A DNA stretch of 64,000 nt. Origin: CAJQLB01 sp041392065. GTDB lineage: Bacteria > Bacteroidota > Bacteroidia > Flavobacteriales > Flavobacteriaceae. The notes under the pieces are model-generated. The model had not been told where the DNA came from and made no database searches. It saw nothing but the letters and a program-made list of their open reading frames with translations. Shown piece by piece: positions 16,900 through 27,558 of the stretch. Both the position numbers and the translations under genes were made by a program. The stretch spans positions 186,001 to 250,000 of the forward strand of contig JAWKMU010000006.1 in assembly GCA_041392065.1 (NCBI GenBank), given 5' to 3'. The number at the start of each line of letters is the position of its first letter. The first letter of the stretch is position 1.

Positions 16900-17269
16900 T
16901 TAAGTTTTTATAATCTTCGGCTGATAATAGATTGTCTAATTGAGAAGTGTCTGAACACTTTACTTTAATCATCCAACCTTCTCCATAAGGGTCTGTGTTT
17001 ACCTTTTCTGGTTCATCTTCGAGAATTTCATTAAACTCGATGATTTCTCCTGAAACTGGCAAGAACAAATCAGATACAGTTTTTACGGCTTCAACGGTTC
17101 CGAACACTTCTTCTGCATCTAAAGTTTCGTCAACAGTTTCAACTTCAACATAAACAATATCGCCTAATTCGCTTTGTGCAAAATCAGTAATTCCAACTGT
17201 AATGGTATCGCCATCTATTTTAACCCATTCGTGGTCTTTTGTGTATTTTAAGTTTGATGGAATGTTCAT
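16889..17269 (-). CDS. gcvH: Glycine cleavage system H protein
   Basis: Lipoyl carrier that shuttles the aminomethyl group between the P, T and L proteins of glycine cleavage, in the cytoplasm. The lipoylation site is Lys63 in GTVEAVKTVSDLFLPVSG. Its 126 residues are the usual size. The genes for P and T protein are not in the window. It follows sprA by 32 bases on the same strand and overlaps the VanZ-like gene. The ruvA-sprA-gcvH order recurs in Bacteroidetes. Confidence 0.97.
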   Translation of the reverse strand: MNIPSNLKYTKDHEWVKIDGDTITVGITDFAQSELGDIVYVEVETVDETLDAEEVFGTVEAVKTVSDLFLPVSGEIIEFNEILEDEPEKVNTDPYGEGWMIKVKCSDTSQLDNLLSAEDYKNLIGA

Positions 17270-17301
17270 AATGTAATTTTTTTGAATATATAAATAGTTA
17301 A

Positions 17302-20300
17302 TTAGTTACCAAAATTATAGCGTAAAGTTAGTCCAGAACGTATGGTTGTTTGAGGAAATGCAGTTGAAATTGCATACTCAGAGAATGAATAATCAAAATA
17401 GAAAATTCCTGTTAGATTTTTACTAAAAGCATAATCTGCCGAATATTTTAAACTCCATATAGTTTGCCCTGAAGTGACTTGATTATTGTTTAGGTCTAAA
17501 TACCTAATAATGGTTTTATTGTCTCTTAAGGAAAGGTCTGCCTTCATATTTAAATCACTTCTAATGACTTGACGATTCCCAGCAAGCCTTGAGTTAATTT
17601 TAACATCCTTAATTCTATAGCCTAAACCTAAAATGTATTCGCTTCCTTTTATTTCTGTTAATAGATTATTGTCGAAACTCATAGACAACAATCTATCTTT
17701 TCTAACTTCTGCTAAAATTTTAAGAGAGTTTTTCATTTCCATATCAACCTTAAATAATGGACTAAATTGCTCCATCAGGTTAACATTACTAAACAAAGTT
17801 TCGTTTCTGAAATTTCCTCCTTGGTCTAATTCGTTAGGATTATCGGCATCATAATTTAAATTGGTTCTGAACTGATTTATAGTATACATTGCATTATAAC
17901 CATGAGTTAAAGAGAAACGGTTAAAATGTTTTTTAAACCATTTCATTTTCATAAATCCTGTATACTTTAATGTCCAATTTGGTATTGGCACATCTCTAAA
18001 AGCTCCTAATTTTACGTTACCAGCATCTTTTCCTGTATAGGCTGATAAAAACGCAGGCAATAATACAGCTTGATTACTTTTTCCGTATCCAATAGGGAAG
18101 CCATCTTCGTCTAAGTTTCCAGGATCATTAATATCTATTCCTGCTTGGGTTGCCAATCTGTTTGCAATTACCAATCTGTTTGCTCTAAAATCGTCAAAGG
18201 CATCTGAACCTGTTTCGTCACTTTTACCAAAAGCGGTTTTAATCAGTGACGTAGAAATATTAAAGTTACCGAAGGTATTTTTAATTTGAGAATTATAAAC
18301 ATTACTCAAACCATCACCATTTGTATCAGTGGCATTAAAGTTTTCAGTAAAAGTGTCGGCATAAGTTCTTCCTCCTGTAAGATCAATTATTAAATCGCTA
18401 ACAGGCTCTATGTTTACTGTAAAATCTAAATTTTTAGTTTGTCTTTCTGTATACTGTTGGTTAAACTCTGGAAAAACGGTAAGCCATCCATTTCTTGCTG
18501 CCAATTGCCTAATATCTCTTTGGCTTCCAAAAGTATATCCAAAAGAAGGCTTTAATGTCCCAATAAATCCTGGCGTTTGTAAGTAACCTGGTAAAAAGCT
18601 TCCATTGTTTTCTGAATAATTTATTTGAATACGTTTTACCATAGTCACTAAATCAATCATGGTGTTGTAAGCCTTGTTTGATTTTGAAGTGGTTTGTGGT
18701 GTATTTTGATTAGCTTTTGGGTTAGGCACTCCTCTTTTTGCCGCTCCAGCATTTGTTTTCTTAACCAACCCTACATAACGATATAACCTTGTCATATCTA
18801 AAGACGTGTTAAGCTGATGTTTATTTGAGTTCTGAACAGTATTCCCTAAATCGTACGTTTGGCCATCTATTGTAAGGTTACCAAATAAATCTGAGCCTTT
18901 TTGCCACTGAAAATCTCCAGTATAAGCATAACTGGCTCTTAGGAATTGTAAAAAAGGCACTTTACTAAATGGTACTTCGTAATTTAATTGAAGTTGTTGA
19001 TATTGTCGGTTAGGATCTCCTACATCAAAGAAACCATCCCAAACATCTAAATCTGGGTCTTGAGCGCCATTAATCATATCGTCAATAAAATAGTTTCTGA
19101 CTATATTGTTATTGGATGCCGTAAAGTTTAAGCTTAAAGCATCAGTAAGATCATAATTAATTCCATATTGAAAATCGAACATATAGTTTCTTCTAAACAA
19201 CTCTTCTAAACCTATATTTCCTCCTGTTAAATCGATTTCCCTGAATTTTTGTTTGTTGAATTGTCTAAATATATCAGCATTAACTGAGAAGCTTGTAGGC
19301 AGCAAATTAAAATTAAAATCTTTTAGAAGTTTCAAATATTGCGACTTAAACAATGAATCATTCTTCTTAAAAGGTTCAATCTTTATTGGATTGAAACTAA
19401 AGTTATAATTAGCACCAACCCTTACATTCTGATCCAATGCATCTTCTATTTCATAATCGCGATGCTCTGTTTGGTTAAACGAATAATTGAGCGTTAGGTT
19501 TTCAACATCATAAAATCTTGGTTTTTTCTCATTATTGGTTCTGTTCTTTTTTACTCCAATAAAATTAACGCTTGTACGCTTGGTATAAGATTCTGACTGT
19601 TCTTTTATCGTATTGCGTTCTTCTTGCGTCTCGGCAGCATCTAACCTACTTTGTAATGTGACATCTTTGTATTGTTGGTCGTACTCTGGAGTGATTAACT
19701 CTTCACTTTGACCATAATTGAATGGTAATTGAATTCCCCAAGATTTTGGTAATAACTGACCAAGATTCATATTGGTAACAACATCATATTGTTTGATATC
19801 TTCTCTACTTCGTTCATTAGGTCCTTGCTCAATAGTTCCAAAACCTGATGTACTACGTCTTCCTGTAGCAGAAATATCCATGAAATCTGCAATATTAGTA
19901 TCCATATTTACAATGGCTGCCCAACCTCCTTCGTTGTCCATTTCTGATAGACGTAATTCGTTAAACCAAACCTGAGAACATTGATTAATACGACCAATAT
20001 TTTTTACTCCAACCATTAAGGTTCTGATATCTCCAAAATTAGGATTTCCTTTAATGGCAACTCTTTGTTCGTGAGGGCCTTCTTCTTGAGGTGTACTAAA
20101 TCCTAAAAGAAAAGGATCAAATTCACCAACAGGAGCTTCTTGCAGTACACCATCAATTACATTATAAAATGTTGGATCTTCATTACCTAATGTGCCTTCT
20201 CTAATTCCAATAGACTTAATGGTTTGTAAAACTTCTATTGGAAGATTGATTTCATTGTAGAGTGGCCAAACTTCTCTTTTTGTAGCCTCAGTATCTACAC

Positions 20301-23300
20301 CAACTGTCGAACCTGAAGATTTTCTTAAAGGCACTTCTATTTCGTAATAGTTTTGGGTGAAGTCATTACCCATTCTGATGAAACCAACTAAATTACCTTG
20401 TTCAAATTCTTGATTTGCACCATCTTCAGCATGAATAAACATACGCAGTTTTTTAAACTGTCGCATGTCTACACTTATATTTTTAAACACAGCTCGTGAA
20501 TCTTGAGATTCAAGGTCGCAAGTGTTAACGACCAAAGATTGCTCATTTTGTCTAACAATGGTGTTGTTATTGTTAAGTTGCTCGCGCTCTACTCCTGGAG
20601 GTGACACATAGTTTCCATCATTTTCTAAAAGTCCAATAATCCCTACCGAAAAATCGGTATTATCACCATCATTATTTGCTTCTTCATCAAGTGCCAATTT
20701 GTAACGTCTCCAATCACTTCTAACCAAATCAAGCGATGCAAATCTCATAATTGTATTTTGAGTAAACTCTTTTAGGTACATTCTGGCAAACCTAATAGAG
20801 CGAAAATCTGTTATACCTCCAACTCTTCTATATTCAGGAATTGCAGGATTATCAAAATCTGCTAATGGAACACTTATTGGAATTCTGAACTGATACCATC
20901 TTGTTGTAGCGCTGTTACCATTAGGTAAGGATACTTGGTCTTCTTTTCTATCAACAATAAACTCATTGTTTAAATCTGCTAAGCTGGCAGGCGTTATGTT
21001 CATTTCATATTCAAAATAACTATCAATGGTATTCATTGTGTTATCTCTATTGATGTCTTCTGCATCTGGTTGAGTTGTAGAACCTCTATTTGTATCTGTA
21101 AATGTGTCTGGTGAATTGCCTTGCAAACCATTATATTGCTTATAACGTTCAAAGATGCTTCCTTCGGTATTTAAAAAATAGGTGTAGTTATCTTTAGCTG
21201 GGTCTTCAAGACCTGAAAATGCTGGAAATACAGCAGCTTCTTCGGCATCGTCATAACCATCAAAACCAACATCTTGATTGGCACGCTCACCACCCAGTGT
21301 TGAAAAGGCATAAATTAACGATTGGTTTTGTGGCACAACACTTCCCCAAACTGTTTGCGGCAGCAAACTTATATTTCCATCTTCTGGAAGACCGTTTTCG
21401 TATTGTTTTCTACCATCTTTTATAACATCTTCCGAAATATTCCCCAAGTTAAACGTTAGCTTACCTCCTGGATTTGTAGGATTGTTTAAGAAAGGATCCA
21501 ACAACCAAAACTCGATATACTCCACATTTGCTTGTTCAAAATCTGTTGAAGTTAACTGCCTCATAATTCCTGCCCAACTATCTTGTGGATTATCGAGTAC
21601 TCCATCGGCTTCATCAGAATCCATATTATATGGTCCTCTTTCGGATGGAAAATAAGATAAATCTAAGGTTGGTATGATTGTGGCTTGACCTTGTACGATG
21701 TCTGTTTGAGGAAAAATTTCATCGATAAAAACACGTCTTGTATACAAATCTGATAAATCATCCTCTGATATTCCACTTGGTCTTTGGCTTGGGCTGTAGA
21801 AAATAGGGTCAATGGTGTACCAATTTAAAAATGCTCTGTCGAAACCGTTTTGCAAACCGTTATCATCTTCATCTCCTTCGGCATAGACTCTTCCTAAATC
21901 TCTTGGTCTACTTGACAAAAACCAAGATTGAGGTGAAAGTAGCTCTATAGCGTTTTGTGTACCTTCAAAATCATCTACATAAGAGGTGGCTTCGCCTTGA
22001 AAATCAGTTCCTTTAGGTGAACCTGGCAGCAAATAAGCAAACTCACCACGAATAGAGAAGTTAGATTGCACATCTGTATCAATATTTGGAAGCTTGTTTG
22101 CCAATCGTGTTAAAAATGGTACTTCGGTTGAATAGTTTGCATTAAACCCAAAAATGGTATTGTTTATTGGCTCACTATTATAGTTTGCCTTTTGAGTGAT
22201 TGGTCGTTCGTTAAGATTTAAGAATGTTCCGCCAACCACAAAATTCTCATTAAATTTATGCTCTACATTAATTCCTGTAAAACGTCTGGTTTGTTGTCCA
22301 AAAACTGCATTATTTTCTACGGAAACTTGAATTGGTGTATTTGAAGCTTGCAATGCTGGGTCTAATATTTGTACAGTACCTATTTGATAGTTTACTGTAT
22401 AATCCACACCTTCCACTAGTACTCTACCTCCTGCAGTTACTTTTACAGAACCTCTTGGCACATTGAATGCACCAATTGGTATTCCTGAACTTCCTGATGA
22501 TTTATAACGTCCTTTAATTTGGAATTTGTTTTTTTCGCCATCTTCTAATGCAGCTGTTTTGGTTTGTTTATAAAGCTTATCGTAAACATATTTGGTTTGG
22601 TTAGCGTTATATTGAGTTATGTCATCGTAGTCTGTTTGGTTGTCTGTTGGGTTTCCATCTATATCAAGTACATCAAATAAATAACGACCGAAAGGCTCAA
22701 CATTAGTAAATATTATTTTTCCGTTTTGTTGAATTACAGTAATACCCGGAACAAAATCGAAAAATCCATCACCATTTACTTGTGGATCGTTGTTAAAATT
22801 TAATCTATCTAAATTAAAAACACGTAATAAAGGTGTATCTACTAAAGCTGTTTCACCTAGTCCTGGAGTTGGGAAAGGAGTACCGCTAACAGGAGTAATG
22901 TAATTAAGTGGTGATGTTTCTGTATAAAAAATGTTAAGTTTAAAGTCTTCTTGGTCTAATTGAAAAGCACCTGTGTTATAGATGTTTTTCATCATCAAAT
23001 CCCAAATAGGTTGGTCAACATTAGTCACTGCACTTTTAAGCATTTTAGTAACTAGGTTGTTATTGTTAATGATAGTGTTTCCAGTGTTTCCATCAATAGA
23101 GCTATCAGTTGCGTCTACGCCGTCATTGGCAAACTCACCTACTTGATACACTTGGTCTCCAACTGTATATTGAAACGCAACAGATAAAATTTCGTCGTTT
23201 TGTAATCGTTGATTTAATGAAATGTATCCCAGTTGAGTGTTTAATGTAAATTCACTTCCTTCAACCAGCTTACGTGCATTTTCAAGTTTACCATAATCGA

Positions 23301-24549
23301 ACCCTTCGTTAACTCCAGGCACTAAAATACCTGATTGTACTGTTGCAATATCTCTAACTGCTTCGGTTAACTGAGAGCCAGGACCACCAATATTAGTTGG
23401 ATCGTAATTATTGTTTCCGTTATCTGGTAATGAGTTTGGACCTACGTTAACAGTTACAGTTGAACCTAAAATATCTGATTCTCCTAAATCTTGAAAAGCG
23501 ACAACATTTCTAACATTTTCTGTTTGGCTTGTTCTATTGGTTACCCAAACTTCTATACGTGTGATTTGAATTTGCGAATTTATCCAAGGGTAATTTTCTA
23601 AGGCCTCATCGTACTTATTTCTGAAATATTGCGCTAAGAAGAAGTGACGGTTTTCATCATAATCAAGACCAAAAAACTCAAACTCTTCCAAAGTTCCTCC
23701 TCCTTGAGCTACAACCGTTCTAGTTTGGGACTTTTGTTCTGAAAAAATTCCTGTAATGGTTGTTTTACCAAATTGTAATTGGGTTTTTACACCAAATAAA
23801 CTTTGAGCACCAGAAATAAGCGAGCTGTTTAATGGCATACTAACATTACCAACTTCAATTTTTTGAATGATATCATCTTCGGTTGGTGTGTACTCAAGTT
23901 TTATTAGGTTTTGAAAATCGAAAGTGGATTGCGTATCGTAATTTGCTGTTACTTGTAATCGGGTTCCTACTTTTCCTAATAAACTTAAACTTATTCTTTG
24001 GTCGAAATCGAAGGTAAAATTACTTCTATTCCTTGGTGAAAATGATGGATTATCTTGTTTGGTGTATAATGCTCCTAAATCCATCTCTACAGAACCTTGA
24101 GGAATGACTTCAATAGTGTTTCCTCCAAAAAGTGTTTCAAAAAAACTTGAGTTGACATATAGCTCAGGAATTAGGTTTTTTTGTAAATCTTCGACTCCTT
24201 CTTTTTTACCATCTGCAGCATCGATTTTCTGCTTATAATAATTACGTAAATTTTCTTGAAGCACCAGCTTTCGATACTCTTCTGGTGTTAAAATTATTGG
24301 ATAGTTAATATTGAAATTTCCTACCGATTCATTATAAATATATCTATCTGTTAAAGGATCGTAAGTATATTTAGAGACAATACTATTAGGATTAGGCAAT
24401 GTTAAATTGCCAAATGAAAATGTTGTTGGTATAGTATCTTGAGCTGTAGTTGGATTTTGCGCAAACATTATTGCATACACAAAAAGCATAAATACAGATA
24501 ATACAAGTGTTTTGGTTGTTTTAGAAAATGTAAAGTTGGTTGTCTTCAA
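17302..24549 (-). CDS. sprA: SprA, outer membrane translocon of the type IX secretion system
   Basis: At 2415 residues this is the giant beta-barrel that forms the protein-conducting channel of T9SS, needed for secretion of adhesins and gliding in Flavobacterium. A signal peptide covers residues 1-31 (VLSVFMLFVYAIMFA). The body is dense in barrel-type strands, with family segments such as QLQFGKTTITGIFSEQKSQ and RGEFAYLLPGSPKGTDFQG, and the last strand is IRSGLTLRYNFGN. The start codon appears to be TTG, five bases after the ruvA stop, with no ATG before residue 21. It would be co-transcribed with ruvA. PorV and other T9SS genes are not in the window. Confidence 0.97.
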   Translation of the reverse strand: MKTTNFTFSKTTKTLVLSVFMLFVYAIMFAQNPTTAQDTIPTTFSFGNLTLPNPNSIVSKYTYDPLTDRYIYNESVGNFNINYPIILTPEEYRKLVLQENLRNYYKQKIDAADGKKEGVEDLQKNLIPELYVNSSFFETLFGGNTIEVIPQGSVEMDLGALYTKQDNPSFSPRNRSNFTFDFDQRISLSLLGKVGTRLQVTANYDTQSTFDFQNLIKLEYTPTEDDIIQKIEVGNVSMPLNSSLISGAQSLFGVKTQLQFGKTTITGIFSEQKSQTRTVVAQGGGTLEEFEFFGLDYDENRHFFLAQYFRNKYDEALENYPWINSQIQITRIEVWVTNRTSQTENVRNVVAFQDLGESDILGSTVTVNVGPNSLPDNGNNNYDPTNIGGPGSQLTEAVRDIATVQSGILVPGVNEGFDYGKLENARKLVEGSEFTLNTQLGYISLNQRLQNDEILSVAFQYTVGDQVYQVGEFANDGVDATDSSIDGNTGNTIINNNNLVTKMLKSAVTNVDQPIWDLMMKNIYNTGAFQLDQEDFKLNIFYTETSPLNYITPVSGTPFPTPGLGETALVDTPLLRVFNLDRLNFNNDPQVNGDGFFDFVPGITVIQQNGKIIFTNVEPFGRYLFDVLDIDGNPTDNQTDYDDITQYNANQTKYVYDKLYKQTKTAALEDGEKNKFQIKGRYKSSGSSGIPIGAFNVPRGSVKVTAGGRVLVEGVDYTVNYQIGTVQILDPALQASNTPIQVSVENNAVFGQQTRRFTGINVEHKFNENFVVGGTFLNLNERPITQKANYNSEPINNTIFGFNANYSTEVPFLTRLANKLPNIDTDVQSNFSIRGEFAYLLPGSPKGTDFQGEATSYVDDFEGTQNAIELLSPQSWFLSSRPRDLGRVYAEGDEDDNGLQNGFDRAFLNWYTIDPIFYSPSQRPSGISEDDLSDLYTRRVFIDEIFPQTDIVQGQATIIPTLDLSYFPSERGPYNMDSDEADGVLDNPQDSWAGIMRQLTSTDFEQANVEYIEFWLLDPFLNNPTNPGGKLTFNLGNISEDVIKDGRKQYENGLPEDGNISLLPQTVWGSVVPQNQSLIYAFSTLGGERANQDVGFDGYDDAEEAAVFPAFSGLEDPAKDNYTYFLNTEGSIFERYKQYNGLQGNSPDTFTDTNRGSTTQPDAEDINRDNTMNTIDSYFEYEMNITPASLADLNNEFIVDRKEDQVSLPNGNSATTRWYQFRIPISVPLADFDNPAIPEYRRVGGITDFRSIRFARMYLKEFTQNTIMRFASLDLVRSDWRRYKLALDEEANNDGDNTDFSVGIIGLLENDGNYVSPPGVEREQLNNNNTIVRQNEQSLVVNTCDLESQDSRAVFKNISVDMRQFKKLRMFIHAEDGANQEFEQGNLVGFIRMGNDFTQNYYEIEVPLRKSSGSTVGVDTEATKREVWPLYNEINLPIEVLQTIKSIGIREGTLGNEDPTFYNVIDGVLQEAPVGEFDPFLLGFSTPQEEGPHEQRVAIKGNPNFGDIRTLMVGVKNIGRINQCSQVWFNELRLSEMDNEGGWAAIVNMDTNIADFMDISATGRRSTSGFGTIEQGPNERSREDIKQYDVVTNMNLGQLLPKSWGIQLPFNYGQSEELITPEYDQQYKDVTLQSRLDAAETQEERNTIKEQSESYTKRTSVNFIGVKKNRTNNEKKPRFYDVENLTLNYSFNQTEHRDYEIEDALDQNVRVGANYNFSFNPIKIEPFKKNDSLFKSQYLKLLKDFNFNLLPTSFSVNADIFRQFNKQKFREIDLTGGNIGLEELFRRNYMFDFQYGINYDLTDALSLNFTASNNNIVRNYFIDDMINGAQDPDLDVWDGFFDVGDPNRQYQQLQLNYEVPFSKVPFLQFLRASYAYTGDFQWQKGSDLFGNLTIDGQTYDLGNTVQNSNKHQLNTSLDMTRLYRYVGLVKKTNAGAAKRGVPNPKANQNTPQTTSKSNKAYNTMIDLVTMVKRIQINYSENNGSFLPGYLQTPGFIGTLKPSFGYTFGSQRDIRQLAARNGWLTVFPEFNQQYTERQTKNLDFTVNIEPVSDLIIDLTGGRTYADTFTENFNATDTNGDGLSNVYNSQIKNTFGNFNISTSLIKTAFGKSDETGSDAFDDFRANRLVIANRLATQAGIDINDPGNLDEDGFPIGYGKSNQAVLLPAFLSAYTGKDAGNVKLGAFRDVPIPNWTLKYTGFMKMKWFKKHFNRFSLTHGYNAMYTINQFRTNLNYDADNPNELDQGGNFRNETLFSNVNLMEQFSPLFKVDMEMKNSLKILAEVRKDRLLSMSFDNNLLTEIKGSEYILGLGYRIKDVKINSRLAGNRQVIRSDLNMKADLSLRDNKTIIRYLDLNNNQVTSGQTIWSLKYSADYAFSKNLTGIFYFDYSFSEYAISTAFPQTTIRSGLTLRYNFGN

Positions 24550-24554
24550 ATTCT

Positions 24555-25136
24555 TTATAAATTTTTTAGGGCTTCTTTTATTAATGTTTCAACATTGGCA
24601 TCAGGTTGATTTTTTATTAATTTATCAAGTACTTTTTCTGCTTGTTTTTTTACAAAACCAAGAACCTCTAAAGCAGATAACGCTTCATCTTTGTTTGTAT
24701 TGTTTGCAACATAGGCAGCTTCATCAATATCGTAAACTTTTAGCACTTTATCTTTAAGTTCAATAACAGTTCGTTGAGCGGTTTTTAATCCAATTCCTTT
24801 TACAGATTGTATTAGGGAAACGTTCTCTGATGCTATAGCTTCGCGTACTTGTTTTGGTGTTAATGATGATAACATTGTTCTTGCTGTGCTTGCTCCAATG
24901 CCACTTACCGAAATTAATAACCTGAAAATTTCTCGTTCAGCTAATGAAGAAAAGCCATACAAAGTATGAGAATCTTCTTTAACTTGTAGGTGTGTATAAA
25001 GTCGTAAATTTTCGGTATCAGGAATTTGAGTATAGGTATGCAATGAAATATTTAATAAATATCCAACACCATTACAGTCTATCACAACGTCAGTAGGATT
25101 TTTCTCAGTAAGCTTCCCTTGAATATGAGTAATCAT
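24555..25136 (-). CDS. ruvA: Holliday junction branch migration protein RuvA
   Basis: RuvA tetramers bind four-way junctions and load the RuvB motor. From the ATG at 25136 (a TTG precedes it directly) the product is 193 residues: an OB-fold domain at 1-65 (MITHIQGKL, CNGVGYLL), tandem helix-hairpin-helix motifs (LLISVSGIGASTARTML, LIQSVKGIGLKTAQRTV), and the C-terminal RuvB-binding helices (EALSALEVLGF). ruvB lies 3.4 kb upstream on the same strand, separated by maeB and queG. A box TACATTTG at 25159-25166 could be its -7 element. Confidence 0.96.
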   Translation of the reverse strand: MITHIQGKLTEKNPTDVVIDCNGVGYLLNISLHTYTQIPDTENLRLYTHLQVKEDSHTLYGFSSLAEREIFRLLISVSGIGASTARTMLSSLTPKQVREAIASENVSLIQSVKGIGLKTAQRTVIELKDKVLKVYDIDEAAYVANNTNKDEALSALEVLGFVKKQAEKVLDKLIKNQPDANVETLIKEALKNL

Positions 25137-25158
25137 CAATTGCGTTTTGTTAGCGTCT

Positions 25159-25166
25159 CAAATGTA
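25159..25166 (-). promoter_or_regulatory. Possible -7 element for ruvA-sprA
   Basis: TACATTTG on the minus strand matches TAnnTTTG and would start transcription some 15 bases before the ruvA start. No good -33 box is seen 19-21 bases upstream, so this is weak. Confidence 0.4.
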
Positions 25167-25199
25167 ATAAAATTATTTACATTACAGCTTTAGATTTGT

Positions 25200-27497
25200 T
25201 TAATTCAGGCTCTTACTTAATAGTTCTCTTTTTTGTTTTTTCTGTGCATCAATAACTGCAATAGCTGTCATGTTTACAATTTCATCTACACTTGCGTCTA
25301 ACTGTAAAATATGTGCTGGTTTTTTAAGTCCCATCATAATAGGTCCAATATTATCGGCTTTATTGAGTTCCTTAAGGAGTTTATAAGTAATATTGGCAGA
25401 ATCGAGGTTAGGAAAAATTAAGGTATTTACCTTTTTCCCAGCTAATTTAGAGAAAGGAAACATATCTTGGAGCATTCCATTATTCAGAGCAAAATCGGTT
25501 TGCAATTCTCCATCTACCATTAAATTAGGATAAAATTTATGTAAATATGTAACTGCCTCTCTTACTTTTTTTGCGTTTGGATGTTGTGATGAACCAAAAT
25601 TTGAAAACGAAATCATTGCAATAACAGGTTCTATCCCAAACATTTTAACGGTTGTTGCAGTCATGTTAGCAATAGTTGCTAAATCTTTAGAATCTGGATC
25701 TATATTTATTGATGTGTCACTTAAAAATATTGGTCCTCTTTGAGTCATCAATAAATTAGTAGCTGCAATTCTTGTGACTCCTTTATCTAAACCAATGAGT
25801 TCAAGAATTGGCTTTACTACAGAAGGATAACTACGAGAATAGCCTGAAATTAAAGCATCAGCATCACCTTCGTTAACCATCATTGCAGCAAAATAGTTGC
25901 GCTCACGCATCAATTTTTTTGCAGATAGTAAAGTGATTCCTCTACGTTGTCTTTGTTTCCAATACACTTCTGCGTACTTGTCTTTTCGTGGTTCTTCTTC
26001 ATCGCTTTTAGGATCAATAATTAAAACATCAGCATCAAATTCAATTTCTTCCATTAAAGCTTTAATGGTTTCTTTTCGACCTAACAAAATAGGTACAGCA
26101 ATGCCTTCGTCATAAACTATTTGTGCAGCTTTTAAAACTGTAAGCTGATCAGCTTCGGCAAATACTACGCGTTTTGGGTCTAACTTTGCCCTACTGTGCA
26201 TTAACCGAACAATTTTATTGTCACTGCCTAATCTCGCTCTTAATTCATCTTCATAAGCTTCCCAATCTGTAATGGTTTTTTTGGCAACTCCTGTTTCTAT
26301 TGCTGCTTTAGCAACAGCTGGAGGAACTACAGCAATTAATCTTGGGTCAAACGGTTTTGGAATGATATAATCTTTTCCAAATGAAAGTTTGGTCTCTGAG
26401 TATGCTACATTAACTTGTTCTGGAACTGGTTCTTTAGCTAATTCTGCCAATGCCAAAACAGCAGCCTTTTTCATTTCCTCATTAATCTTGGTTGCTCTTA
26501 CATCAAGAGCTCCTCTAAAAATAAATGGAAACCCAAGTACATTATTTACTTGATTAGGATGATCGCTTCGACCAGTTGCCATTATGATATCATCTCGTGT
26601 ATCAATTGCTAATTGATATGAGATTTCAGGATTAGGATTAGCCATAGCAAAAACAATAGGTTCTTTGGCCATTGTGTTAAGCATTTCTGGCGTTACTATG
26701 TCTGCGGTGGATAAACCAATAAAGACATCAGCATTAACCATAGCTTCTTCTAAGGTGTCAATTTTTCTAGCTGTAGCAAACTCTGCTTTCTCCTGAGTGA
26801 GGTTTTCTCTGTCTTTTCTAATCACACCTTTACTGTCAAGCATCACAATATTTTCAGGATTGGCTCCAAAAGATTGATATAGTCTTGTACATGAAATGGC
26901 TGCTGCTCCAGCACCACTAACGACTATTCTTACATCTTCAATTTTTTTATTCGTAATTTCTAGAGCATTTAGCAATGCTGCTGCTGAAATAATGGCTGTA
27001 CCATGTTGGTCATCGTGCATGACTGGAATATCCAACTCTGCTTTTAGCCTTTGTTCTATTTCAAAAGCTTCAGGTGCTTTTATGTCTTCAAGGTTAATAC
27101 CACCAAATGTTGGTGCTATATTTTTTACTGTTGCGATAAACTCTTCAATATTTTCAGTATTTACCTCAATATCAAAAACATCAATATCAGCAAAAATCTT
27201 AAAAAGTAAACCTTTACCTTCCATTACTGGTTTTGAAGCTAATGGTCCAATATTACCTAATCCTAAAACTGCTGTTCCATTGGAAATCACTGCCACTAAA
27301 TTTCCCTTAGTTGTGTATTTATATGCTTTAGATGGATTTTTTTCAATCTCCAAACAAGGCTCAGCAACTCCAGGTGAATACGCCAAAGACAAGTCTCTTT
27401 GAGTCGCATATTTTTTTGTTGGTACAACTGCAATTTTTCCAGGTGTTGGTCTTGAGTGATATAATAAAGCCTCTCTACGTTTACTTTCTTTACTCAT
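25200..27497 (-). CDS. maeB: NADP-dependent malic enzyme with phosphotransacetylase-like domain
   Basis: Oxidative decarboxylation of malate to pyruvate, giving NADPH. Residues 1 to about 420 are the malic enzyme: SPGVAEPCLEI, the catalytic region VMHDDQHGTAI, and a nucleotide-binding fold VVSGAGAAAIS. Residues about 425-765 are a phosphate acetyltransferase-like domain, as in MaeB, where it is regulatory (acetyl-CoA sensing) rather than catalytic. Its 765 residues are full length. It is a single gene with its own promoter, between queG and ruvA, with no functional link to either. Confidence 0.96.
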   Translation of the reverse strand: MSKESKRREALLYHSRPTPGKIAVVPTKKYATQRDLSLAYSPGVAEPCLEIEKNPSKAYKYTTKGNLVAVISNGTAVLGLGNIGPLASKPVMEGKGLLFKIFADIDVFDIEVNTENIEEFIATVKNIAPTFGGINLEDIKAPEAFEIEQRLKAELDIPVMHDDQHGTAIISAAALLNALEITNKKIEDVRIVVSGAGAAAISCTRLYQSFGANPENIVMLDSKGVIRKDRENLTQEKAEFATARKIDTLEEAMVNADVFIGLSTADIVTPEMLNTMAKEPIVFAMANPNPEISYQLAIDTRDDIIMATGRSDHPNQVNNVLGFPFIFRGALDVRATKINEEMKKAAVLALAELAKEPVPEQVNVAYSETKLSFGKDYIIPKPFDPRLIAVVPPAVAKAAIETGVAKKTITDWEAYEDELRARLGSDNKIVRLMHSRAKLDPKRVVFAEADQLTVLKAAQIVYDEGIAVPILLGRKETIKALMEEIEFDADVLIIDPKSDEEEPRKDKYAEVYWKQRQRRGITLLSAKKLMRERNYFAAMMVNEGDADALISGYSRSYPSVVKPILELIGLDKGVTRIAATNLLMTQRGPIFLSDTSINIDPDSKDLATIANMTATTVKMFGIEPVIAMISFSNFGSSQHPNAKKVREAVTYLHKFYPNLMVDGELQTDFALNNGMLQDMFPFSKLAGKKVNTLIFPNLDSANITYKLLKELNKADNIGPIMMGLKKPAHILQLDASVDEIVNMTAIAVIDAQKKQKRELLSKSLN

Positions 27498-27519
27498 AAG
27501 TTAGTTATTATTGGAAATA

Positions 27520-27550
27520 CAAAGTTAATGTGATAGTGTAAAATAGGAAA
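27520..27550 (-). promoter_or_regulatory. maeB: Promoter for maeB
   Basis: On the minus strand: TTTC at about 27547-27550, 19 bases, then TAACTTTG at about 27520-27527. This is a full -7 match and a -33 box with one mismatch. The implied leader is short, about 15 bases. Confidence 0.65.
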
Positions 27551-27558
27551 TATTATTG

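Noticed and set aside
26896..27402. 168-codon plus-strand frame opposite maeB
   Set aside because: Antisense to the conserved malic enzyme domain. No motif of its own.
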